Source of the DNA: JAKAGE01 sp035541415
GTDB lineage: Bacteria > Patescibacteriota > Minisyncoccia > UBA6257 > 2-01-FULL-56-20
NCBI GenBank assembly: GCA_035541415.1
Contig: DATKNI010000038.1
Coordinates: 1-30,990 of the forward strand
Length of the DNA stretch: 30,990 bases
Reading direction: 5' to 3'
Shown here: one piece after another, positions 8,173 through 14,176 of the stretch
How the letters are laid out: the number at the start of each line of letters is the position of its first letter
How positions within the stretch are numbered: the first letter of the stretch is position 1
Position numbers and translations under genes: made by a program
Notes under the pieces: model-generated
The model's input: the letters and a program-made list of their open reading frames with translations, nothing else
Databases searched by the model: none
Told to the model about the DNA's origin: nothing

Positions 8173-9540
8173 ATGAAACGCTATTTCATCATTCTCGGGG
8201 TAATCGTTGCCATCGCGGCCGTTGCGGTGATCGGCCTCTTTATATGGAAGCAATTTGGCAGTGCTGCACCGGGAAGCGTGGGTACGGGAACCACTGGCTC
8301 CCTGCCCTCAACGGGCACGCAGGGTTCGAGTGGCGGAACGAGCGGGGGAACGAATACTGGCGGATCGGGAAGCACCGGATCCTCATCCGACGCGGGACAA
8401 ACGAATGTCCCCGGCGGTCCTGGCATAGTTGCCGGCAGTTTCGGATCGCTTTCTAACGATCCTGTCCTTGCCTACGCCGTCCTTCCCACGAATACCGTCA
8501 TGGCCCTTGAACCGAATGGCGTTGTTGCAACGATAACGAATGGCCAAACATCGTATCTTAGCTCCTCGACGGCTGCCAATGTTATCGGCGGCTCCTTCTC
8601 GGCTGACGGCAAAAAAGCTTTGCTCACCTTCAACGCAAACAGCAATGTCCCCCAAACCAGCATTTTCGACGTTTCCTCATCCAAATGGACCGCCCTTCCG
8701 CAGGGAATGGAATCGCCGGTCTGGTCGCCTGTGAAAGGCGACTCGCGCATCGCCTATTTTGCCGAAGGCAAATCCGGCACGGAGACTCTTTCGACAATTG
8801 ATACAGCAAATCCCAAGAAGTCCCCGGTGAACCTGCTCACCTTGCACGCAAACGACCTCACGATCCAGTGGGTCGGCCCTACGCAGTTCATCCTTGCCGA
8901 TAAAGGAACCGACTATACTCCTGGCTCAATTCTCTCTTTTGATAGCTCGCAGGGCACGATAACGCCGGTTACAACGGATATCTTCGGCCTTGAGACGCTC
9001 TGGAGCACTGTTTCAAAGAACAACCCCACGCTTGGACTGCTCTTTATTGCCGGCAACGGCGGCGTCGGCGGAAGCCTTCAGCTCATAAACGCCGCAAAAG
9101 GCACTCCGCAGAGCCTTGCCGTGACCACGTTGCCCGCAAAGTGCGGCTTTGGCCTCGCGACAAGCACCGTTCCTGCTGCGGCCGCAACGAGTACGGGGGC
9201 GAACGCGGCTACGAGCACCGGCGGAACGGCGAAGACAACTTCAACCGCAACCGCAGCCGCACCTGCGTCAACGAATTATCTGGCGCTCTTCTGCGGCATC
9301 CCGCACGACCAGAATGCATTATCGCTTGCGCATTTGCCCGACGATTACAACCAGATGGCGCTCTTCACGTCGGATGACATTTATGAAATCAATACGCAAA
9401 ACGGCGCGATCACCGTTCTCTGGTCAACGACTTCGCAACACATGGATGTGACCGATGTGAGCACGGTGGGCGGCGCGGTATTTTTCATCAACCGCTACGA
9501 CAACAAACTTTATACGTTCACCGTGCAGCAGTCGCAATAG
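8173..9540 (+). CDS. Membrane-anchored extracytoplasmic protein, probable beta-propeller
   Basis: The 455-residue product has an N-terminal anchor (MKRYFIILGVIVAIAAVAVIGLFIW) with no clear cleavage site. A ~50-residue Gly/Ser/Thr linker and a strand-rich domain with recurring blade-like units follow (for example SADGKKALLTF, SPVWSPVKGDSRIAYF, DDYNQMALFTSDDIYEIN). These resemble the PD40/WD40-type repeats of TolB-like propellers. Near residues 335-385 a ~40-residue Thr/Ala/Ser mucin-like loop separates two cysteines (PAKCGFG and LALFCGIP) that could close a disulfide. It is the last gene of the pilin trio and ends at a bidirectional terminator. A surface sensor, adhesin or periplasmic scaffold for the pilus is plausible. 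ATG 8173 was chosen because it starts the anchor helix. Confidence 0.7.
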   Translation: MKRYFIILGVIVAIAAVAVIGLFIWKQFGSAAPGSVGTGTTGSLPSTGTQGSSGGTSGGTNTGGSGSTGSSSDAGQTNVPGGPGIVAGSFGSLSNDPVLAYAVLPTNTVMALEPNGVVATITNGQTSYLSSSTAANVIGGSFSADGKKALLTFNANSNVPQTSIFDVSSSKWTALPQGMESPVWSPVKGDSRIAYFAEGKSGTETLSTIDTANPKKSPVNLLTLHANDLTIQWVGPTQFILADKGTDYTPGSILSFDSSQGTITPVTTDIFGLETLWSTVSKNNPTLGLLFIAGNGGVGGSLQLINAAKGTPQSLAVTTLPAKCGFGLATSTVPAAAATSTGANAATSTGGTAKTTSTATAAAPASTNYLALFCGIPHDQNALSLAHLPDDYNQMALFTSDDIYEINTQNGAITVLWSTTSQHMDVTDVSTVGGAVFFINRYDNKLYTFTVQQSQ

Positions 9541-9560
9541 ATTTGGATTGCTCTCAAATA

Positions 9561-9592
9561 AAAATCCTCCCGCAGAACGGGAGGATTTTTTT
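9561..9592. terminator. Bidirectional terminator between pilin trio and khpB
   Basis: AAAATCCTCCCG (9561-9572) pairs with CGGGAGGATTTT (9578-9589) around a five-base loop, with T and A runs on the two sides. It serves the rightward 8173-9540 gene and the leftward khpB gene, whose stop is at 9595. Confidence 0.9.
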
Positions 9593-9594
9593 AA

Positions 9595-10059
9595 TTATTG
9601 CTGGGCCGGTTGTTCCGGCTTTGGATCATTTGCAATTGGTTTAATGATCACGTAGCGCTCCTTGCCGGCGCCGGCGCTTTCGGTGCGCACTTCCGGATGG
9701 ATCGCAAGCTCCACATGGACGAGGCGGCGTTCATAGGAATTCATCGCCGGCAGGGAAACGTCCGTTTTGGTGGCGAGCGCCTTCTTTGCCGCGGCGCGCG
9801 CGAGCTCAGCGATGAGGTTTTCGCGCTCTTGGCGATAATTATTCACGTCGAGGAAGATTGTTTCGGCGCCATTCCGCTTTGCAACCATCTGGATGAGATG
9901 ATTGGCGCTCTCGACGATCGATGGAAGATTTTCACGGATCAGATTCTGGTCTTCATAAATGAAGAGCGTCGCGTGCTTTTCCTGCGCCTTCACCTCAAGG
10001 CGGTAATCCTTGAACCCCATGAGGTCGAATGTTTTTTTGATGAAACTTTCCCAATCCAT
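9595..10059 (-). CDS. khpB: KhpB/Jag-type R3H-domain RNA-binding protein
   Basis: The 154-residue product has a KH-like region (about 10-85, with NHLIQMVAKRNG) and a C-terminal R3H domain (about 90-150, with the SYERRLVHVELAIHPEV segment carrying the Arg and His that name the domain). Jag/KhpB binds single-stranded RNA or DNA; in Firmicutes it works with KhpA in post-transcriptional control linked to cell wall synthesis and division. The Jag-N domain found in longer homologs is absent. The tail PEQPAQQ is disordered. It is last in the leftward rpmH-rnpA-yidC-khpB series, a widely conserved order at bacterial origins, which supports the call. Confidence 0.85.
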   Translation of the reverse strand: MDWESFIKKTFDLMGFKDYRLEVKAQEKHATLFIYEDQNLIRENLPSIVESANHLIQMVAKRNGAETIFLDVNNYRQERENLIAELARAAAKKALATKTDVSLPAMNSYERRLVHVELAIHPEVRTESAGAGKERYVIIKPIANDPKPEQPAQQ

Positions 10060-10144
10060 AGTTCTGGTACTATTTCATATTTTTTTAATAAAATCAAGCA
10101 CGATTGCGATCGCGCTCGAAAAAAATACAGTGAAAATATCGACG

Positions 10145-10849
10145 CTAGTTGCCGTACTTTGCTTGGAGATGCTTGTTCACAAAATACTGCTGGACCACTG
10201 AAAAAAGCGAGGAAAACAGCCAGTACAAGGCGACTGCCGCCGGAAGGCTGTAGAAGATCACGATTGTCATGATCGGGCCTATAAACGACATCTGGCGGGC
10301 AATCCGCTCGGCGGGCGACGGGACGTGATCCTTTGGTTGTTTATAAATGGCGAGGCGAGCCTGCACGTATTGCGCGAGCGCGGCGAGGATGAGCAGCGTC
10401 CAGCTTGGCACGGCAAGATTGATAAACCAGAACGTTGTGTTGAGCGCTCCCGGATTCGGAACGAAATGATACAGCCCGGTGATCTGTCCGGAGCCGAGGC
10501 CTGAACGGAGCGCCCAGTAGAGCGCAATCAAAATAGGCAGCTGGATTAAAAGCAAAAGAAAGCTGGAGAACGGATTGACGCCGTGTTCTTTGTAGAGCGC
10601 TATAAGCGCTTCCGATTGTTTTTGGATGTCATTCTTGTGCGTCTCTTGGATCTTTTTTACCTGCGGCTGGATGCGCTGCATGAGCATCTGCTGTTTGGCG
10701 CCTTTGTGGAAAAACGGGTAGAGGATCGAGCGGAGGAGGAGCGTGACCATAATGATCGCAAGCCCCAAGTTGTGGAGCGCGATCGTATCGTAAAAATAAA
10801 TCAGCACGTTCAGGATCGGCTGATAAAAAATAGTTTGATACCAATTCAT
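10145..10849 (-). CDS. yidC: YidC/Oxa1 membrane protein insertase
   Basis: The 234-residue protein has five hydrophobic segments in the YidC core order: an N-terminal NVLIYFYDTIALHNLGLAII helix pair, a cytoplasmic charged hairpin (QQMLMQRIQPQVKKIQETHKND), SFLLLLIQLPILIALYWAL, the LAVPSWTLLILAALAQY helix, and the final YSLPAAVALYWLFSSLFSVVQQY. A conserved Arg in TM1 (LLLRSILYPF) matches the hydrophilic-groove arginine of YidC. The large periplasmic domain of Gram-negative YidC is missing, as in Gram-positive and CPR homologs, and there is no lipobox at the start. It inserts and folds inner-membrane proteins alone or with Sec, and could serve the membrane components of the neighbouring secretion cluster. 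It lies between rnpA and khpB. Confidence 0.93.
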   Translation of the reverse strand: MNWYQTIFYQPILNVLIYFYDTIALHNLGLAIIMVTLLLRSILYPFFHKGAKQQMLMQRIQPQVKKIQETHKNDIQKQSEALIALYKEHGVNPFSSFLLLLIQLPILIALYWALRSGLGSGQITGLYHFVPNPGALNTTFWFINLAVPSWTLLILAALAQYVQARLAIYKQPKDHVPSPAERIARQMSFIGPIMTIVIFYSLPAAVALYWLFSSLFSVVQQYFVNKHLQAKYGN

Positions 10850-10890
10850 GGTGGGCGTCGTTTTTGCGATTCGTTGCAGTGAGCGTTTTA

Positions 10891-11202
10891 CTAGCGGATG
10901 CTTTTCGCTGATTTCGCGAGCGCGTCGCGAAACTCTTTCCGCGTTGCCGTGCGGACGCCGGGCTGCACTATGAGAATTATATCCTGATTGCCCCGAATGG
11001 CATCATGGAGCACCGACTTGGCCTGGCGCTTCCAGAAATTTCTCTTGGCGGCAGTTTTTTCTACACTCTTCCCAACCACAACGCCGACCCGAAGTCCTTT
11101 TGCGTCGTTCTTTTTTATTTTTAATGAAAAAAGTGGGGTTCGCATCGTGGAGAAACCTCTCGACTGGAACTCCGCACGAGGAAGGCGCTTCGCGGCGGGC
11201 AT
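10891..11202 (-). CDS. rnpA: Ribonuclease P protein component
   Basis: The 103-residue product begins MPAAKRLPRAEF, contains the LRVGVVVGKSVEKTAAKRNFWKR block with the RNR-type signature (RNxxKR), and ends with an IILIVQPGVRTATRKEF region, matching the ~110-residue bacterial RnpA. It binds the catalytic RNase P RNA and helps recognise the precursor tRNA 5' leader. It starts 3 nt after the stop of rpmH in the leftward series, the usual pairing. The RNase P RNA gene itself is not in this window. Confidence 0.92.
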   Translation of the reverse strand: MPAAKRLPRAEFQSRGFSTMRTPLFSLKIKKNDAKGLRVGVVVGKSVEKTAAKRNFWKRQAKSVLHDAIRGNQDIILIVQPGVRTATRKEFRDALAKSAKSIR

Positions 11203-11205
11203 GAA

Positions 11206-11340
11206 TTAGACGGTGAGTTTTCTCCGTCCTTTGCTCCGACGGCGCGAAAGCACGCGGCGGCCGGTTGCCGTTCGCTGTCGGGCTAAAAATCCGTGGGTCC
11301 GACGGCGCTTTTTCTTTTTGGGGTTATACGTCTGCGACAT
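11206..11340 (-). CDS. rpmH: 50S ribosomal protein L34
   Basis: The 44-residue, extremely basic product (MSQTYNPKKKKRRRTHGF start, then an RRRSKGRRKLTV-type end) matches L34 in length and sequence. The start at 11340 is set by the conserved N-terminus; a longer open frame upstream is not used. It is the first gene of the leftward origin series and is transcribed away from dnaA. A TATTAT box ends 7 nt before the ATG, so the message is probably leaderless. Confidence 0.96.
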   Translation of the reverse strand: MSQTYNPKKKKRRRTHGFLARQRTATGRRVLSRRRSKGRRKLTV

Positions 11341-11347
11341 GCCTATG

Positions 11348-11375
11348 ATAATATCACAAAAAAATTTTAAAGCAA
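11348..11375 (-). promoter_or_regulatory. rpmH promoter
   Basis: On the minus strand TTGCTT (11370-11375) is followed after 16 nt by TATTAT (11348-11353). The predicted start is at or next to the rpmH ATG (11340). Confidence 0.5.
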
Positions 11376-11411
11376 TAGCAAATTTTTCTTTCCGTACGGC
11401 GCTTAGAATCG

Positions 11412-11420
11412 TTATGCACA
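11412..11420 (+). other. DnaA box upstream of dnaA
   Basis: TTATGCACA matches the consensus TTATNCACA exactly. It lies between the divergent rpmH and dnaA promoters, 31 nt before the dnaA -35, where it could serve both in the origin and in DnaA autoregulation. Confidence 0.55.
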
Positions 11421-11451
11421 CGAAATCCCCAAAACGTCTCGCGCAAGCTCT

Positions 11452-11479
11452 TTGACAAGATCCATCGCTTTGATAAATA
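11452..11479 (+). promoter_or_regulatory. dnaA promoter
   Basis: A perfect TTGACA (11452-11457) is followed after 16 nt by TAAATA (11474-11479), preceded by TG at 11471 to make an extended -10. The predicted start is near 11486, leaving a leader of about 20 nt with no Shine-Dalgarno-like sequence. Confidence 0.65.
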
Positions 11480-11505
11480 ATGAACCATACCCAAACTATT
11501 TCACC

Positions 11506-12855
11506 ATGGATCTCGATCAAATTTGGCAATCAACGCTTGGTGAGATGGAAGTTCAGATCTCACGAGCTCACTATGTAGCCTGGGTGAAAGATAGTCGCCT
11601 TATCGATAAGAAAGATGGGACGCTCTACGTTGCCGTTGCAAACAATTTCACAAAAGAATGGATCGAGAGCAAGTACCAGAAGAATTTATTGGGCATTTTG
11701 CGCAATCTGGACAGCTCGGTGAAGAAAATTGAGTTTGTTGTTGGTCCGAAAGCTGCGGCAATTGCCCGCCAGGCGCCCCAAGCAACGCTTGCGAAGGCCG
11801 AAATCATGGATCTCGACTTTAAAACCGACCCGGAAACGGGCCTCAATCCAAAATACACGATGTCTTCGTTTGTGGTCGGCCCCTCGAACGAGCTCGCATT
11901 CGCCGCCGCATCGGCAATTGTGGACGAAATCGGCCGGAAATATAATCCATTCTTTGTGTATGGCGGCGTTGGGCTTGGTAAAACGCATTTGATCCAGGCG
12001 ATCGGCAACGAAATCGTCCGGAAACACCAAGGGAAGGTGCGGCCCAAATACGTTGCCTCCGAACAATACACGCGCGACATCGTCTGGGGCATCAGGAATG
12101 ACCGCATCGAGAGCATCAAGAAGAAATACCGCGACGTAGACGTCCTCATCATCGACGATATCCAGTTTATCGGCGGCAAAGACAAAACAGAAGAAGAATT
12201 TTTCCATACATTCAACGCTCTCTACGAGAATAATAAGCAAATCATCATTTCATCGGACCGTCCGCCGCAGTCCATCCCCACGCTTGAGGAACGGTTGCGC
12301 TCCCGTTTTGAGGGCGGCCTTATCGCCGACATTGCATACCCCGAATTCGAGACTCGCGTAGCCATCATCAAGGCAAAACTGCAGGATATGAACCGCCAAT
12401 TGCCCGATCCGGTGGTGGATGTGATCGCCAAAAAACTCAGGAAAAATATACGCGAATTGGAGGGCGTGCTCAAAAAGATCCTTTTCTACGAGGAACGGAA
12501 GCAAACCGAGATCACGGAAGATATTGCGAGCGACATCATTGAGAAGGCGACCCAAAACTTGTCGCGCCGCGTTAACGACTCGCAGATTCTGAAGGCGGTC
12601 GCCGAGTTCTTCAATATTTCAGTTGAAGACCTTGTGAGCCACAATCGCCGCAAGGAAGTTGTCGAGCCGCGACAAATCGCGATCTATCTTCTTCGGGATA
12701 TCTCCGAACTTTCATATCCATACATTGGTGAGAAGTTGGGGAGAGATCACACTACTGCAATACATTCCTACGAAAAGATCAATGAAGAAGTGAATCGCAA
12801 TCCAGCTCTAAATCAGAAGATATTAATGATTAAGGATATGATATTCAAGAGTTAA
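11506..12855 (+). CDS. dnaA: Chromosomal replication initiator protein DnaA
   Basis: The 449-residue protein shows all four DnaA domains. Domain I (~1-80) starts MDLDQIWQSTLGEMEVQISR; a short linker domain II follows (~85-115). The AAA+ domain III has Walker A GGVGLGKTHL (~153-162), Walker B VLIIDDIQFIGGK, and a sensor region with the SDRPPQSIPTLEERLRSRF arginine finger. The C-terminal DNA-binding domain IV has the signature region EPRQIAIYLLRDISELSYPYIGEKLGRDHTTAIHSYEKI (split here only for reference). It binds DnaA boxes and melts the origin. The ATG at 11506 is chosen over an in-frame TTG at 11452 because that TTG is part of the -35 and the domain I start fits 11506. dnaN follows after a 142-nt AT-rich gap. 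Confidence 0.97.
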   Translation: MDLDQIWQSTLGEMEVQISRAHYVAWVKDSRLIDKKDGTLYVAVANNFTKEWIESKYQKNLLGILRNLDSSVKKIEFVVGPKAAAIARQAPQATLAKAEIMDLDFKTDPETGLNPKYTMSSFVVGPSNELAFAAASAIVDEIGRKYNPFFVYGGVGLGKTHLIQAIGNEIVRKHQGKVRPKYVASEQYTRDIVWGIRNDRIESIKKKYRDVDVLIIDDIQFIGGKDKTEEEFFHTFNALYENNKQIIISSDRPPQSIPTLEERLRSRFEGGLIADIAYPEFETRVAIIKAKLQDMNRQLPDPVVDVIAKKLRKNIRELEGVLKKILFYEERKQTEITEDIASDIIEKATQNLSRRVNDSQILKAVAEFFNISVEDLVSHNRRKEVVEPRQIAIYLLRDISELSYPYIGEKLGRDHTTAIHSYEKINEEVNRNPALNQKILMIKDMIFKS

Positions 12856-12997
12856 TAACAGCCTGTCCGCGAAAAAATTCAGATCTTAATCAATAACCGC
12901 AACAGAAATTAATTTTATCCCCACAACGCAGTGCGTAATAGTCTTAATAAAATTAATTTCTTATATCTTAAAAAAATATTAATACTATAATCGCGTT
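12856..12997. other. Probable origin (oriC) spacer between dnaA and dnaN
   Basis: This 142-nt gap has no open reading frame. It contains a near-match DnaA box, TTATCCCCA (12915-12923, one mismatch to TTATCCACA), followed by a strongly AT-rich tract from ~12935 to 12991 suitable for unwinding. The dnaA-dnaN context and the TTATGCACA box upstream of dnaA support an origin. Only two recognisable boxes are present, so a minimal or non-canonical origin is implied. Confidence 0.5.
12986..12991 (+). promoter_or_regulatory. dnaN -10 element, leaderless start predicted
   Basis: A perfect TATAAT ends exactly six nt before ATG 12998, so the usual start point falls on the A of the start codon. The upstream -35 region is AT-rich without a clear hexamer. 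Confidence 0.65.
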
Positions 12998-14110
12998 ATG
13001 AAATTTATCGCCATCCGATCAAACATTAAAGACGCAATTTTAGTTATTGAAAAAGCGACCGGAGAAAATCAAAATCTCCCCATTTTAAAAAATGTTCTCA
13101 TTGAGACGGACAACGACGGAGTGACATTCCGTGCGACCAACTTGGAAATTGCGGTGAGTAATAAAGTTGCCGGCAAAGTGATTGAGAATGGAAAAATAAC
13201 CATACCCCTCAGCCTCCTTTCGAGCCTTATTGGAACTATTGCGAGCGACCGGTTGAATTTTGAGAAGAAAGGGAATGACATGCAGGTTGCGACGGATAAT
13301 TACAGCGCCGTGTTGCACGGGCTTTCTGCGGAAGATTTTCCGATCACGCCGAAAATAAAAGGGGAGGGCGGCCATTTAGACATAAAAGCCGCATTTCTCA
13401 AGGAAGCTATCCAGCAAGTGACCGTTGCGTCGCAGTTTTCCGATCTTCGTCCGGAATTAAACAGTGTTTTATTCGACTTTTCCCTTGAATCACTCAAATT
13501 AGCTTCCACCGACGGGTTCCGCCTCGCAGAAAAAACATTGCCGGCAAATATGTTCACTGCCAAAAACCTCGAACCCGTGCGAATCCTGGTTCCCTTAAAG
13601 ACGGCGCTTGAACTTGCGCGGATTGTGAAAGACGATGAAACGATCCGGATGACGATGGACGAGAATCAGGTGCTCTTCAAAACGGAAAAAACGGAGCTTA
13701 TCTCACGTTTAATCGAAGGATCCTTCCCGGACTACTCCGCAATCGTCCCGCACGAATTCCAGGCGGAAATTGCGGTTGATAAAAACGAGTTTGTGAACGC
13801 GGTGAAACTCTCCGGTATTTTCGGCCAGAAAAACAGCGAGGTTAAAATTAAAATCCACCAAAACAAGAAGGCGATTGAGATGAGTTCGGCTGACCAAGCG
13901 CTTGGCGAAAACGTTTCCACGCTGGCCGCAAAAATCAAAGGCGACATTCCAGAAGTTTATTTCAACTGGCGCTATCTCGGCGATCCATTGAAAGCTATTA
14001 AAACCGACGATATTTTTATCGGCCTCCAAGAAGAAGCAAATCCGGCGCTTATTCGCTCCACGAGCGACACGTCGTTCTTCTACGTTTTAAAGCCGATTTT
14101 GAAATCATAA
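12998..14110 (+). CDS. dnaN: DNA polymerase III beta subunit (sliding clamp)
   Basis: The 370-residue product matches the bacterial beta clamp in length and in its three repeated clamp folds. The first begins MKFIAIRSNIKDAILVIEKAT, with NLPILKNVLIETDNDGVTFRATNLEIAV. The middle contains RPELNSVLFDF and STDGFRLAEKT, with LISRLIEGSFPDYSAIVP. The third ends FIGLQEEANPALIRS followed by a short C-terminus. It forms the ring that tethers the replicative polymerase to DNA. The HolA-type clamp-loader delta subunit is encoded in the same window (26230-27099). Two hairpins follow the stop codon. Confidence 0.96.
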   Translation: MKFIAIRSNIKDAILVIEKATGENQNLPILKNVLIETDNDGVTFRATNLEIAVSNKVAGKVIENGKITIPLSLLSSLIGTIASDRLNFEKKGNDMQVATDNYSAVLHGLSAEDFPITPKIKGEGGHLDIKAAFLKEAIQQVTVASQFSDLRPELNSVLFDFSLESLKLASTDGFRLAEKTLPANMFTAKNLEPVRILVPLKTALELARIVKDDETIRMTMDENQVLFKTEKTELISRLIEGSFPDYSAIVPHEFQAEIAVDKNEFVNAVKLSGIFGQKNSEVKIKIHQNKKAIEMSSADQALGENVSTLAAKIKGDIPEVYFNWRYLGDPLKAIKTDDIFIGLQEEANPALIRSTSDTSFFYVLKPILKS

Positions 14111-14129
14111 GAATTGTGCCAGCGGCTGT

Positions 14130-14145
14130 GCTCGCGGAAGCGAGC
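14130..14145 (+). other. GGAA-loop hairpin in the dnaN 3' UTR
   Basis: GCTCGC (14130-14135) pairs perfectly with GCGAGC (14140-14145) around a GGAA tetraloop. It precedes the terminator hairpin by five nt and may protect or process the dnaN mRNA 3' end. Confidence 0.5.
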
Positions 14146-14150
14146 GAAAG

Positions 14151-14175
14151 AGGGCAGTGAAAAACTGCCCTTTTT
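14151..14175 (+). terminator. dnaN terminator
   Basis: AGGGCAGT (14151-14158) pairs with ACTGCCCT (14164-14171) around GAAAA, followed by a T run to 14175. It lies just before the stop of the convergent PBP gene. Confidence 0.85.
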
Positions 14176-14176
14176 A

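Noticed and set aside
11452..11505. Upstream TTG start for dnaA
   Set aside because: The TTG belongs to the TTGACA -35 element; the conserved domain I begins at 11506.
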